Shown here: in pieces, positions 44,861 through 57,734 of the stretch
How the letters are laid out: every line of letters starts with the position of its first letter
How positions within the stretch are numbered: the first letter of the stretch is position 1
Assembly (NCBI RefSeq): GCF_024679095.1
Contig: NC_066535.1
Coordinates: 4,631,274-4,695,273 of the forward strand
DNA: 64,000 bases
Source: Eriocheir sinensis
Taxonomy: Eukaryota > Arthropoda > Malacostraca > Decapoda > Varunidae
Reading direction: 5' to 3'
Made by a program: the position numbers and the translations under genes
Notes under the pieces: generated by a model
The model's database searches: none
The model's input: only the letters and a program-made list of their open reading frames with translations
What the model was told of the DNA's origin: nothing

Positions 44861-45990
44861 TCCTCCTGGGCTGGTCTGGTGTGTTGCGGCCCGAGGTTGT
44901 TCAGCCTTTGCAACGGATCCTCCCTGATGTGTTCTTTCATGTGATGGTCTCGGTTTTCTTTGTTTTCATTGATTTGTTTCGTTTTCTTTCTCTTCAACTT
45001 TATTCGTGTTTTTTTCTTCTCTATTCCGGTTTTCTTTGGAGCGACTCTGGTTACTCTTCCTCCTTCGCCTTTGCAACGGAGCCTCCCTGATGTGTTCTTT
45101 CATGTGATGGTCTCGGTTTTCTTTGTTTTCATTGATTTGTTTCGTTTTCTTTCTCTTCAACTTTATTCGTGTTTTTTCTTCTCTATTTTGGTATTGTTTG
45201 GGGCGACTTTGGTTACTCTTCCTCCTTCGCCTTTGCAACGGAGCCTCCCTGATGTGTTCTTTCATGTGATGGTCTCTTTCATTGATTTGTTTCTTTCTCT
45301 TCAACTTTATTCGTGTTTTTCTTCTCTATTCCGTTTTCTTTGGAGCGACTCTGGTTACTCTTCCTCCTCCTCCTTTCTTATTTAGCCTCCCATGTGTTCT
45401 TTCATGTGATGGTCTCATTTTCTTTGTTTTCATTGATTTGTTTCGTTTCTTTCTCTTCAACTTTATTCGTGTTTTCTTCTCTATTCCGGTTTTCTTTGGA
45501 GCGACTCTGGTTACTCTTCCTCCTTCGCCTTTTTCTTTCTCTAACTTCCTTCTTGTTTTTCTCTCTATTTTGGTATTGTTTGGGGCGACTTTGGTTACTC
45601 TTCCTCCTTCTCCTCCTCCTTTTCTTATTTATCCTCCCATATCTCCTCTTCCTTTTCCTCTTCCTGCTCCACGTCCTCTTTCTCCTCCTTGACCTCCTCC
45701 TCTTTTTTTCTTTTGGATCGACTCTGGTTAGTCTTCCTCCTTCTCCTCCTCCTTTTCTTATTTATCCTCCCATATCTCCTCTTCCTTTTCCTCTTCCTGC
45801 TCCCCGTCCTCTTTCTCCTCCTTGACCTCCTCCTCTTTTTTTTCTTTTGGATCGACTCTGGTTAGTCTTCCTCCTTCTCCTCCTTTTCTTATTTATCCTC
45901 CCATATCTCCTCTTCCTTTTCCTCTCCCTGTTCCCCGTCCTCTTCCTCCTTGTCCTCCTCCTCTTTCCTTCTTTTCCTGCAATTTCTCGT
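44860..45990. repeat. Pyrimidine-rich satellite, unit drifting from ~163 to ~134 bp
   Basis: TCCCTGATGTGTTCTTTCAT recurs at 44921, 45084 and 45246 (162-163 bp). GAGCGACTCTGGTTACTCTTC recurs through the array. From about 45600 the GATCGACTCTGGTTAGTCTTC version has a spacing of 134 bp (45716 and 45850). The unit has thus lost or exchanged segments along the array. Confidence 0.92.
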
Positions 45991-45999
45991 CTAGTTTCT

Positions 46000-47165
46000 A
46001 CTCCTCTTGGTTTTCCTTCTCCTTCACTTCGTTTTTATTATTTTCCTCCTGCTCCTCCTCCTTTTCTTGATCCTCGTGTCATGGTCTCTCTATTGTCTTT
46101 CGCTTTCTTTCTTTTCTTTTTCACTTTAACTTTCCACTCCTGCCGTTCCTTATCTGCTTCGGCGTTCTTTGTGGCGACCGACTCAGGTTATTCCTTTGTT
46201 ATGGGTTTTGCTCCTCCTTCTCCTTTTCACCTTCCTCCTCCTCCTCCTCCTCCTCCTCCTTCTCATCTCGTATTCACATTTCTTGTTATTCCTCTTCTTT
46301 CTCTTTGTCTTTATTTTTTCCTCCTCTTCTTAGTTTTGCTCCTCCTCCTCCTCCTTCCCTTCCTCCTCTTCATCTTTCTCTTTCTCCTTTTACATCTCGG
46401 ATTGCTTCTACGCCTGTTGGTTTTCTTCCTCCTCCTCTTCGTCTTCAGCTTTTTCTCCTATTTTCTTCGTTTTGCTCCTCCTCCACCTTTTCCTATTCAT
46501 CTTTCTCCTTCTCCTCTTACTTCACCTTTCTCCTTCTCCTCTTTTCGTCCTGTTTCTACGCCTGTTGGTTTGCTCCTCCTCCACCTTTTCCTCTTCATCT
46601 TTCTCCTCCTCCTCCTCTTAATTCTCCTCTTGTTTCCACGCCTCTTGGTTTTCCTCCTCTTCTCAGTTTGTATTTTTTCCCCCTCTTGCCATTTTTCCTT
46701 TCCCGTGAGATCTCCTCCTCTTACTTCTCCTGCTCCTCTTCTCCATCTTTCTCCTCCTCTTTATCTTTCTCCTCCTCCTCCTCCTCTTACTTCTTGCCTT
46801 GTTTCTACGCATCTTGGTGTTATTCTTCCTCTTTGTCTTTTTTCCTCCTTTTCTTTTTTCCTTCCTCTTCCTTCTCTTCATCTTTCTCGTCCTCTTCCTC
46901 TTCATTCTCGTCTTGTTTGCTCATCTCTTGGCTTTCTTCTTCCTTACCTTCGTCTTCATTTTTTTCCTCCTCTTGCCATTTCTCCATTTCCGTGAGATCT
47001 CCTCCTCCTATTTCTGCTCCTCTTCTTCATCTTTCTCCTCCTCTTCCTCTTAATTTTCGTCTTGTTTCCTCATCTCTTGGGTTTCTTCTTCCTTCTCTTC
47101 GTCATCATTTTTTTCCTCCTCTTTCAAGTTTTCCTTTTCCACGAGTTCTCCGCCGCCTCCTCCTC
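46000..47165. repeat. Diverged pyrimidine-rich satellite continuation
   Basis: Units marked by TTTCTACGCCTSTTGGTTTT or CTCATCTCTTGGSTTTCTTC occur near 46412, 46555, 46633, 46802, 46915 and 47062, with TTTCCTCCTCTTGCCATTT and a CGTGAGATCTCCTCCTC motif twice. It looks like older, TCC-invaded copies of the preceding array. The 377- and 382-codon frames here are artefacts. Confidence 0.75.
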
Positions 47166-47169
47166 CTCC

Positions 47170-47330
47170 TCCTCCGGGCAGGGCTTTTAGTGAATCGTCT
47201 TATTGGATATGGCCGCGGTTCGCCTGACGGAAACCTTCAAACTTTCATATTTACAACATTTCCCGCTCGGTTTCATTTGGCACTCCGCGTTTTCGTTCAT
47301 ACTGGCGGCCTTGACTCGGCATATATAAGC
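47170..47330 (+). promoter_or_regulatory. Complex island with TATA-like motif
   Basis: Non-repetitive sequence (TTGGATATGGCCGCGG, CATTTCCCGCTCGG, ATACTGGCGGCC) ends in GGCATATATAAGC at about 47319-47331, just before a GT array. ATTGG (CCAAT-box reverse) is at about 47202. It is a possible promoter, inferred by motif only. Confidence 0.35.

Positions 47331-47331
<1 letters not shown>

Positions 47332-47413
<82 letters not shown>
47332..47413. repeat. (GT)n microsatellite, 82 bp
   Basis: A perfect GT array directly abuts the TATA-like motif. Confidence 0.97.
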
Positions 47414-47419
<6 letters not shown>

Positions 47420-47727
47420 ATGGTTCTGTTTTTATTAATGTTTTGTGTTCTGTTTCTTTCTTTGTTTCTTTTCTCGTTTTTTCTCCTTCTTATCACTAAT
47501 TTTTTCGTTTCATTTCACTACTTTTCTTTTTTTCAGCTTTTCTTCATTCTCTTTTTCTTTTCCTTCCACTTCGTCTTCGTCTTTTTCTTTTTCTTTTTCT
47601 TCATTTTGTTTTATATTTCCTTGTTTTCTTCATGTTCTGTATTATATATTTTTGTTTTTTGTTTTTCTTTTTTCTCCTCCTTCCACTTCTTCGTCCTTGT
47701 CTTGCATTCATGTCTTCCCTCGTATTT

Positions 47728-48130
<403 letters not shown>

Positions 48131-48279
48131 ATAGCTGCCCGAATCCAGTTCCTTTTCTCTCTCTTTGCTCACTATTTTCATCACCAGCTACTCTAACCTC
48201 TATTGCTCTCCGTGTATAAGCCACTAAGGAACATGACGAATTAGTGGAGATATTAAAGCAGAGAGCCTCGTTTTCTGAG

Positions 48280-48880
48280 CTAATTGACTTTGTGGTGCCT
48301 GTTCTTCCATGTGTCTGCGTCTCCTGCTTGTCCTCCTTCGTCCCTAGCTACCTTACCTCCCTCGTCTCCGCGTAAACTTCTCAAGAATTCGGCGAAGTTT
48401 GATGTCTTCTCAGCTTCCGAGGCGTCCAGGCACAAGTTGGTATTATGTGCGTGTGGGTGAGTGCGTGTGTGTGCGTGTATGTGTGTGTGTGTGTGCGTGT
48501 GCGAGGGGCTGTGTATGATTGGACTGGACTTTTGACGGCACAGTAAACCTTGGAGTGCTCCTGAAGATGACAACGGGTTCATGCGAAGGGCCTCTCCGTC
48601 CGCGTGAAAATGTGCAAAGTTGAAGATAAGTTGTGCTCTCTATCATCTTTATCGGGGCAGGGAAGTTTGTCTTGTGTAGGAGATGACTGTCGATAAAGAG
48701 GTTTGTTTTGAGATACTGGAGGGCGATGCGTGATGGATGGCCTCGTAAAATAAGAAAGGAGATAACCGAAGGAGCTGAGCGAAGAAGCCAAAGACGTGTC
48801 CTCGATGTCAAGTATCCTCGCCACTACGTCAAAACTCGGCTCCTCATCGACGGGCATTTCCTGCATTAGACAAACTTCGT
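48280..48880 (-). other. Weak candidate coding region on the minus strand
   Basis: This is the only non-repetitive stretch with protein-like frames. From 48866 down to 48579 a frame opens MQEMPVDEEPSFDVVARIL and continues through DIEDTSLASSLSSFGYLLSY to a stop, with balanced composition and no simple repeat. A possible acceptor, TTTGTCTAATGCAG, precedes the GAAATG that starts the more convincing part. About 100 bp beyond that stop, in another frame, LCLDASEAEKTSNFAEFLRS leads to GGAGGTAAGG, a good splice-donor match. I recognise no family in either peptide. The two frames are not joined by obvious splice sites, and a (CA)n tract with CGCA variants lies between them. It could be two exons, a decayed gene or chance. 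Confidence 0.22.
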
Positions 48881-48899
48881 CCCCTCATCAAGACGAAAC

Positions 48900-49480
48900 A
48901 CCGTGTATAACTTTTCTTTCCTTAAGTTTTCACATTTACATAGTTTTTACAAGTTTGACGGCACGAAATGTTCTTGGAAGGTAAAAAAAGAAAACTGAAG
49001 GTGCCGAATTTGTAGTAGTAGTAGGCGAGAGAATACCAAAAAAAATGGTGTTGGTATGTGAATGATATTTGCCTTAGTGAAAGATTATTGGAGTTATGTG
49101 AAAATAATGATAGTTGAAGCCAAAAGGAAATAAATAAACAGGAGGAAAGCTTACACGGGCCATGAAAATGTAATATCTGTTAACTAAATAAATATTGTAG
49201 TTAAGTAAATTGGAAAAAAGGAAAAATAATCGCATGAAAAAAATATTAAGTACATAGATAAACACGAATATTTTTTTTAATCAAACTAAAGTAATACGAA
49301 TTAATAAACACAAGCAAAGACTCAAATCAGGAAAAAACAAAGGAATACATAAAAACAAAACAAAAAGTAACATCGATAAGCACGCATATTCTTCAGTAAT
49401 CCTCAAAAAACAAGAACAGAAAAACTCCAGCCGGGAAGGAGGCAATGAATAGAGATAATTAACGAGGTGTCAGATAAATC
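48900..49480. other. AT-rich complex interval
   Basis: I see no repeat, RNA gene or credible coding frame in this A-rich stretch. Confidence 0.4.
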
Positions 49481-49559
49481 AGCAGCCCCAGGAAGGACGG
49501 GGCGTGAAAGGAAGCCCGTGAAATATTGCAAAAAGCGGCTGCCTTGCATTATTGGAGGA

Positions 49560-50280
49560 GCTGGAGGGAGGAAGAGGAAGAGAAAGAGGAAGAGGAGGAG
49601 AGGAAGAAGGGAAAGGAAGGCGACAGGAGGAGGGAGGGGCTCTTGCAACGCCTAATCGATGCTGGAGCCAGAAAAAAAAATGACACGGCCGGAGGATGTG
49701 GCCGGTGCTGGGGTGCTGAGGTGAAGGAGTGCTGGGTGCTGAGGGAAGGGAGTGCTGGAGTTCTAACATGCTCGGGTGCTTGGATAGAGTAGAGCTGAGG
49801 TGGTATGACGGAGGGAAGTTGCAATAGAGTAATGGTGTTAACGTGACTTGGGTGCTGAGTTGAAAAGTGCTGGGGTGCTGAGACGCGGGGAAGCTGGGAT
49901 AGAGGATTGCTTGGGGGTCGGTGTGTTTGGGGTTCCTGAGGTGGCTGTCGGGTTACTGGACTGTTAAAGAGGTTATAATGCTAAGCTACTGGAGTTCTAT
50001 AGTGCTGGAGTGCAGAGTTCTTATGGTAGGAAGAAGTCTTGAGTGCTGGGGTTCTGGGGTTTCAATGTGCTGGAATCCTGGGGTTGGGGGTTGAGAAGTG
50101 GTACGGGAGGAAGAGAAGAAAGGAGAGGGGAAGAGAGGGAAGGAAGAGGAATACGAAAGGGAAGGGGAAGGGTAAAGGAAGGAAGAGGGGGAGGGATAGG
50201 GGAAAGAGAGAGGGGAACAAATAGGAGGGGAAGGGAGGGGACGTGAGAAAAGGGGAAGGAATGGAAGGAGGGAGGAACCG
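49560..50280. repeat. Purine-rich DNA flanking a GTGCTGG minisatellite
   Basis: Purine-rich sequence (49560-49640 and 50095-50275) flanks a degenerate minisatellite at about 49695-50090. Its units are GGTGCTGAGG, AGTGCTGGGGTGCTG and GGAGTTCTA, variably spaced. Confidence 0.8.
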
Positions 50281-50289
50281 TGTAACGAG

Positions 50290-50990
50290 GGAGTGGTACA
50301 TCGGGAAGCTGTTTATACTCATACTTATTCGATATTATGCTTCCGTTACTACTGCTAAAAGAACCTCGACTCTTACTAGGGCGGAATGCAGAAGGTAGTT
50401 ATGGATAGTATGTGCAGCTCTTATTGTGTGATCGATAGCCATGGTTCACGGTTGCATTTCTTTCTTTTACTTTAACACCCGACACGTTCTGGGTACTCAT
50501 GTTGTCAGCTACACAGTAATGCCCCATGACTCGTAATTTACTGGTATTTTCTTTTCTTTACTCGCGAAATACCACAGCTATCAGTGTCTTATATATCTTT
50601 AATCTTTCTTTCTTTTTTTCCTTCTTTTTCATTCTCTCCATTTTTTTCTTTTCCTTCTCTTTCACTTTTCACTTTTTTCCGTCTTTTTCCTTTGTCTTGT
50701 TTTCTTCTGTTCCTTTTTTTCCTTTGTCCTTGTCCTTTTCCTACTTTCCCTTCCTTCTTTCCTTCTTTTCCCTCATTTTTTTGTTTACCCTAAAAAAAAA
50801 TAACCGCCCATCTCCATTCCTTGATAAACTCCCTAGAAACCGAATATCAACACGATCTTCAATTATATATAAAAAAAACGTAACTACGGCTATGCAAAGT
50901 GAATGGATATCAATAATTAGCCTCATTAAAAGGTAAGTAAGCCATGTACCTCACCTTGTTATCCTCTACATCTGCTATTGACTTAAGCTG
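50290..50990. other. Complex sequence with T-rich centre
   Basis: Complex sequence (50290-50580 and 50800-50990) flanks a pyrimidine-rich stretch (50600-50790). No gene or repeat family is recognised. Confidence 0.4.
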
Positions 50991-50999
50991 CCCCGCTCG

Positions 51000-51175
51000 T
51001 CACCTGGTTCGACTCTGGCTCTGGCGTGGCTCTGGCGGGGCTCTAGGCTGCTTGCTGTTGCCGGGAAGTCCATTTCCGGCATTAGGAAGGATTTACGAGC
51101 CGTGTCCTAATGTCCCGCGACCCCGAGGCGAGGCGAGGCTGACTTATTCATGGGTGGAGACAGGGTGGAAGGGGG
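51000..51175. other. GC-richer complex island
   Basis: It contains a threefold GGCTCTGGCG/GGGCTCTAGG repeat (51015-51050), GTTGCCGGGAAGTCCATTTCC and CCCCGAGGCGAGGCGAGG. The CCTGGTTCGACTCTGG at about 51003 resembles a Pol III B box but lacks an A box. It is a candidate regulatory island. Confidence 0.3.
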
Positions 51176-51198
51176 GTCGTTACTCCTACCATCACCAC

Positions 51199-51199
51199 A

Positions 51200-51246
<47 letters not shown>

Positions 51247-51249
51247 CAT

Positions 51250-51294
<45 letters not shown>

Positions 51295-51330
51295 TACTAC
51301 TACTACTGCCACTGCTGATAATAATAATAA
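51199..51330. repeat. (CTA)n array
   Basis: CTA/ACT repeats run 51199-51306 with CCATT and TTCT interruptions and are followed by a short AAT run near 51318-51330. Confidence 0.95.
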
Positions 51331-51439
51331 GTGGAATTCATCTTTTCTTGCGGCCTTAATACTTTTCTTTCTCGACGCACCGACGCGCCCTATTTTTGGA
51401 AGGTTTTTTCTTCGTCCTTCTTTGGGAGCCAGCGCACCA

Positions 51440-52090
<651 letters not shown>

Positions 52091-52099
52091 CTCTCTCCA

Positions 52100-52940
52100 A
52101 CCCTTCCCTCTTCCTCCTGCCTTTCGAATTCCCTCGTTAACTGAAGGACTGACGGAAAGGAGGAAGAAAGTAGGAAGTTTGTCTATTTTTCTGCCTCTTG
52201 CCTTCTACTCCAATTCCTTCTGCCCTTCTTTCCAATTTAATTTATCCTCCTTCTCCTCATCCTCATCTTTCCTTTTGGGCGGAGTAGTAGTAATGATAGA
52301 AAAGTACACCAGCGTAGATTAAAGGTTGGACATTATTTTTTATCTACGTTTAGAGTAATGAACGCTGAACTTTACAGGTTGTAGTAGGCGAGGCTTAAAA
52401 GAAAATCCCGAAAAGAAAATATGTAAAAAAAATGCCTACTAGGATTTTTGATAATTATCCATAGAAAAGCAAAAAAAATAAGATGCGTTTTCCTTCTCTT
52501 TCTTCCTTATTTTGTCCTTTTCCTTCGTTTTCTTTCATTCTTTTTCTTTCCCTCCTTTTTTCATCGTTTTTTTTTATTTACTCGAAGGACATCAACCGTC
52601 CATCTCCATTCCTTGTTTGTGAGATAATGGAAGACGTGTTTGTATATCTATCGTCATTTGTTTGTGTTTCTTTCGTTCGTGTTGTTGTTTTTCGTCCTTA
52701 ATCCATTTTTGTAGTTTGTCAAAGGTTCATATTTCCTTTAGTCCCACCTCTTGTCTTCCTCCTCTATCCCCCTCTCCTCCTCCTTCTCATCTGCCTCTCC
52801 CATCCAATTTAGGAGTTCACTTTTACCTGGAACTAATCAACGTGGTCTCAGGTAATCCAATTAAAACCTCTTACCTGTCACATACACCTGCAAGTCATTA
52901 TTTTCAATGGATCATAAAAGGCTGCCCATTTATGAAGATT
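52100..52940. other. Mixed interval, no gene recognised
   Basis: It is partly pyrimidine-rich (52180-52270 and 52480-52570) and otherwise complex. At 52820-52890 there are four ACCTG/CAGGT cores (TTTTACCTGG, CTCAGGTAA, CTTACCTGTC, ACACCTGC). Confidence 0.4.
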
Positions 52941-52945
52941 TTTAG

Positions 52946-53126
<181 letters not shown>

Positions 53127-53149
53127 TCGACCTAAGGGTGGCCTGCAGG

Positions 53150-53860
53150 CATGCTAGGTCAAGGCTGAGGTTTATCTCGAGACATAAGAGGTCGGGAGAG
53201 AGGTCAGGGATGGCTAGGTAAGGGACTGGCTGGCTGGCTGAGGGACTGGCTGGCTGGCTGGCTAGATGGCTGCGTAGAGGAGTGGCTGAATGAATGGATG
53301 ACTGAGGGACTGGCTCGCTAGATGGCTGGGGGACTGACTGGGGAGTGGCTGGATGAATGTATGGAAGAAAGACTGGCTGGCTGAGGGACTGACTGGATGG
53401 AGGAATGGACTGGCTGACCGAGGGGCTGGATGGCTGAGATTAATGGATGGCTGAATAACAAACTGGATGGCGGGCTTTTCTGGATGGATCAATGGCTGAA
53501 GAATAGGTTAATAGGATGGCTGACTGTTTCGATAGATGCATTGATAGATGGGTGATTGAGTTGCCTGTTTTTTGACCGAGGGAGTGGATGAATGGATGAC
53601 TGACTGACTGGGTTACTGGATTATCAGCTTCCTGGTTGGTTAGATTGCTTATTGACTGGGTTTTTCTATGATTTTCTTAATGAGTGAATGGATGAGTGAC
53701 TGGCTGAATGGGTAACTGGAGAATTGCCTGTCCCTCTGGTTAAATGGCATACTGACTGACCTGACCTCTGCTGCAGCCTATCCGTCTCACCTTCTGTAGA
53801 TTAGTGACTGGCTGACTGATTACCTGGTTGATTGACTGGCGGACTCGCTGGTTAAATGGC
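53150..53860. repeat. Degenerate GGCT/GACT/GGAT minisatellite
   Basis: About 700 bp is built from TGGCTGGCTG, GAGGGACTGG, TGAATGGATGACTG and related four-base-phase words. The 4-bp phase is largely kept throughout although the words vary, the pattern of an old tetranucleotide array. Confidence 0.9.
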
Positions 53861-53912
53861 TTGCTGGCTGACTTATTCTCTGTTGCAGCCGATCCGTCTC
53901 GCCCTCTGTCAA
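53737..53912. repeat. 113-bp tandem duplication
   Basis: GGTTAAATGGCATACTGACTG at 53737 recurs as GGTTAAATGGCTTGCTGGCTG at 53850. Both continue into CTGYTGCAGCC and ATCCGTCTCRCC. Confidence 0.88.
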
Positions 53913-54055
53913 TACTCGGCTAAGCTCCGCAAAGTCGCTCAGTGGCCCTCCTGCTCAATTTTTCAGAGTCGCGTGCCTCGGTTAATCTTTCAGCGGCACT
54001 CAGACACCAGACCTGGGGAATACCGCGGCTCTTTGACGAGGATTACTTGACTAAC
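53885..54055. other. Complex GC-richer island
   Basis: It holds a 64-codon plus frame (53856-54050) of ordinary composition, including QPIRLALCQYSAKLRKVAQW. An acceptor-like CTGTTGCAG lies just before CCGATCC. The preceding duplication copies the same acceptor-like context, which argues against a real exon. No family is recognised. Confidence 0.25.
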
Positions 54056-54077
54056 AGGCGAAGTAATGGAACTGACA

Positions 54078-54160
54078 TAGATAGATAGATTGACTGATTG
54101 ATAGATAGATAGACTGATTGATTTATTGATTGATAGATAGATAAGTAAATAGTTTGATAG
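54078..54160. repeat. (GATA)n/(GATT)n microsatellite
   Basis: Mixed GATA and GATT tetranucleotides. Confidence 0.93.
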
Positions 54161-54279
54161 ATACAAATTTTACTTGACAGTAACATACATTTTAAATTCA
54201 GTTAGCAACCACTGATAATTAACAAAAACAAAGTACAGAATATATTTAGGATAACAGAAGACAAAGAAGGCTATTTTTG

Positions 54280-54560
54280 TTCAGCATGCCAAAAGACGGC
54301 GCATTTACCGCTATCATTTATTATTTTTTAAGAACGTCGACTTCTTTTAGTTTGTCCCATTGTCAAAAGGTCACTGAGGACTTCGACGATTTCTTGGTAG
54401 ACTTTCTTTTTTTCGTTTATCCTGCCAAAAAAGGGCGCGTGTACTACTTTTGTATATTCTTTTATTTTGACAACGCGACTTTATTCAGTTGGTTCTAGTT
54501 AAAAGATCACTGAGGACTCCGTAGATTTCTTGGCAGACTTCTTAGCAGACTTGAACCTAT
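54280..54560. repeat. 137-bp tandem duplication
   Basis: TGCCAAAAGACGGCGC at 54287 recurs as TGCCAAAAAAGGGCGC at 54424, and GGTCACTGAGGACT at 54369 recurs as GATCACTGAGGACT at about 54506. Confidence 0.85.
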
Positions 54561-55350
54561 CCAACACCGAGGGCGTCGTAGGCTACTTGACTTAGGAAGA
54601 CCCGACACAGTCTTTGCTCACTTCATAGCTCGTCTTGGGCCACCACACTGCCAGCACAAATACCGAGACATTTAAAGCGTTATAGAGAACACCGTAGAGT
54701 ATTTGGACTACGAATAGGAAGGGCAGTTTTAAAAAGTTTACTCACTTCTTTAATTTAGGAAAGCCACCACCAGACTCCTCACAATAGAAGCAGACCTATT
54801 AACTCTCATTACGGAAGACCCTTATCTTTTTTACTATTTACTCAGGAAGATGTAAGACAGTTTTAAGTAATTTTATTCGCTTCATGTTTAGTCTAGGAAT
54901 ATGGCAACATACATTCAATAGACTCTTTACAACCAAGGCTCCATTAGTTTATTACATTAAGAAGACGCAAGACCGTTTTAGGCAGCTATACTCGCTTCAT
55001 GCTTAGTCTAGGAACACGCCAACACACTCTCAGAAGACATCGCAGACGGCTCCATAGGTTTCTTAGCTTAGGAAGACGCGAGACACTTTTCTAGGAACAC
55101 ACCAATACACACTCAGTAGACATCGCAGACGGCTCCATAGGTTTCTTAGCTTAGGATGACGCAGGACAGTTTTCTAGGAACACGCCAACACACACTCAGT
55201 AGACATCGCAGACGGCTCCATAGGTTTCTTTGCTTAGGATGACGCAGGACACTTTTCTAGGAACTCGCCAACACACACTCAGTAGACATCGCAGACGGCT
55301 CCATAGATTTCTTAGCTTAGGGAGACGCAAGACACTTTTCTCACTCGGCA
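54560..55350. repeat. 83-bp tandem array grading into ~120-bp long form
   Basis: CATCGCAGACGGCTCCATAG lies at 55038, 55121, 55204 and 55287, exactly 83 bp apart. Upstream copies are about 120 bp because they carry an extra ~37-bp segment (TTCGCTTCATGYTTAGT) between TTTT and CTAGGAA. The last copy regains part of it (GGCATGTTTAGTCTAG). The short form looks like a deletion derivative that then amplified. Confidence 0.92.
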
Positions 55351-55359
55351 TGTTTAGTC

Positions 55360-55760
55360 TAGCCACGGCCATCACCACAGACCAAGCACACGCACCAGAT
55401 AACACCATCACTGCCAACGTCGTCACTCCACAACTACACCCCCGCAACCCAGCCTCCGTAACACCAGCACTGCCAACGATCACTTTACATCCACACTACA
55501 CTACTCACTTCACACTACATACTACACACACACTACAACCCACGCACTACACGTCTTTAGCCCAGCCTCTACCTCAATAACACCAGCCCTGCCAATGATC
55601 ACCACACCCACACTACACTACACACAAACACTACGCACTATACACAAACACTACACCACAACCCAAGCACTACACATCCTTTGCCCTTAGACCTCAGTAA
55701 CACCCGCCCTGCCACCGCCGTCACACCACCACACCCCGTCAACGCAGCCTCTCCCTCGCC
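55360..55760. repeat. Degenerate ACTACAC/CACTACA-rich minisatellite
   Basis: ACACTACAC-like words and an AACACCAGCMCTGCCAAYGATCAC unit recur near 55460 and 55577; a weaker relative is near 55696. A plus-strand frame here is Thr/His/Pro-rich. Confidence 0.8.
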
Positions 55761-56051
55761 TTGTCGCCACGTTCAGCACATCTCATCTTGCCGTCAGCTG
55801 ATCCACATTCTGATTCCTTCCCTCTTCCCTTTAGTAGCCTTTTTTTATCTCCCTTTCTTCTGGCTTTACTGAGCATCTTTCTTTCTTTCTCTCTTTCTCT
55901 TTGTGTGCTACGGGCTCCATTGTTTAGGTTTTTTTATGAGTTGGTGCTATTTTGGGGTTTATTTGTGGTCTTTTCTTAGGTTTTCTTGGCTCGTTTGACG
56001 GGTTTATGACATGCGTGCAGTCGAGCTAGCGTGACGTGATAAAACCGGGAT

Positions 56052-56310
<259 letters not shown>

Positions 56311-56379
56311 CATCCCTCCCTCTACAATAACATGTGCGGGGAGGGAAGGCCGTATTAATAATTCTAGGGAGGTCAGAGC

Positions 56380-56590
56380 TTGAATCCACTTCCTTCTCCC
56401 GGTCCTCTCACGCTCCCCGATTCACAGTCTCTTGAAAAAGGTGAGATCCTGAGGCGCTGGGAGGCTCTTGAGGATTCACACAAGGAGGAGGCGGAGGCGG
56501 AGGAGGAGAATGAGAGCCCCCGTTGGCAGGCTTGTTGTTGGAAATTGCTCCTCGGTGACAATAGGCAGGGGAGATGATTAGGTCGGAGGA
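56380..56590. other. Complex interval with open frame
   Basis: A 65-codon plus-strand frame includes EKGEILRRWEALEDSHKEEA and is mostly non-repetitive, apart from a GGAGGCGGAGGCGGAGG run. It starts at TTG and has no ATG before the interesting part. I do not recognise it. Confidence 0.2.
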
Positions 56591-57545
56591 AACGTTGCGG
56601 GGAACGCTTGTGGTGGAGAAGAGGTAAAGAAAGAGGATAAAAGTGAAGAGGGAAGAGGGGGAGTCTGGGTGCAGGAAGCTTGTGTAGAGAAAGTTGGAGT
56701 AAGTAAGAGGGAAAAGAAGAGGTAGTGTAGAGAAAGTAATGAAAAGGGAGAGGAAAGAAAAGGGTGCTGGGTGAAGAAAGCAAGAGTAAGAAGGAAAAGA
56801 GGTATGTTGGGAAAAGATTGTGTAGAGAAATTACGGAAAATGGAAGGAAGAGGAAAGAAAAGGATGCTGGGAGAACGAAGCTTGTGTACAGAAAGTAAGA
56901 GTAAGTAAGAGGGAAAGAAGGAGAGGTATGTAGGGAAAAGGTTGTGTAGGGAAAGTAAGGAAAAGGGAAAAGGTAAAGGAAGAGGAAAGAAAAGGATGCT
57001 GGGAGAACGAAGCTTGTGTACAGAAAGTAAGAGTAAGTAAGAGGGAAAGAAGGAGAGGTATGTAGGGAAAAGGTTGTGTAGGGAAAGTAAGGAAAAGGGA
57101 AAAGGTAAAGGAAGAGGAAAGAAAAGGATGCTGGGTGAAGGAAACTTACGTAGAGAAAGTATGAGTGAGTAAGATTGAAAAGAGAAGTAAGGGAAAGTTT
57201 ATGTCGAGAAAGTAAGGAAAAAAGAAAAGGTAAAGGAAAAGAAAAGAAAAGAAAAAGGTGTGGGAAACATGTATAGAACGTAAAGGAAAGGGAAAGAGGA
57301 AGTAAAGCAAGAGAGAAGAAGAGGAGGAGTGTATGATGAAAAGCTTGTTTAGGGAAAGTAAAGGAAAAAGGAGAGAAAGAACAGAAGAGAAAAGAAAAGG
57401 ATGCAGGGTGTCGGAAGCTTCTATAGAAAGGGAAGGAAAACGAAAGGGTAAAGAAAGATGGAAGAAGAGGAGGAGTATATAGTGGAAAGCTTGTCTGTGG
57501 AAAGTAAGGAATAAAGGAGAGAGAAGAAGGAAGAGGAGGTTGCGG
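56590..57545. repeat. 132-bp purine-rich satellite, ~7 copies
   Basis: GGATGCTGGGAGAACGAAGC at 56862 and 56994 and GGATGCTGGGTGAAGG at 57126 are 132 bp apart and nearly identical over full length. Diverged copies lie upstream (GGGTGCTGGGTGAAG at 56762) and downstream (GGATGCAGGGTGTCGG near 57399). The minus-strand 397-codon frame is a compositional artefact. Confidence 0.94.
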
Positions 57546-57662
57546 TGGGAGGGAGTGGAAGTGCATTTTACTGTATGTGTGTTTTTGGTGGAAGAGTGTG
57601 GATGGATTCTTGGCAACTGAGTGGAGTGTAATGTTTATAGTGTGGAGATGAATCTATTCCGT

Positions 57663-57663
<1 letters not shown>

Positions 57664-57734
<71 letters not shown>

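Noticed and set aside
45847..46995. 382- and 377-codon frames
   Set aside because: They are translations of the diverged pyrimidine satellite, with no known motif.
51000..51020. Possible tRNA B box (GGTTCGACTCT)
   Set aside because: There is no A box at suitable distance and no cloverleaf, and the last base positions depart from consensus.
56380..56577. 65-codon frame with EKGEILRRWEALEDSHKEEA
   Set aside because: It starts at TTG, contains a GGAGGCGGAGG run, and an AAGGTGAGA inside would be a splice donor that breaks it. Not enough for a gene call.
56373..57566. 397-codon minus-strand frame
   Set aside because: It is the complement of the 132-bp purine satellite. The apparent hydrophobic periodicity follows the repeat period and is not membrane helices.
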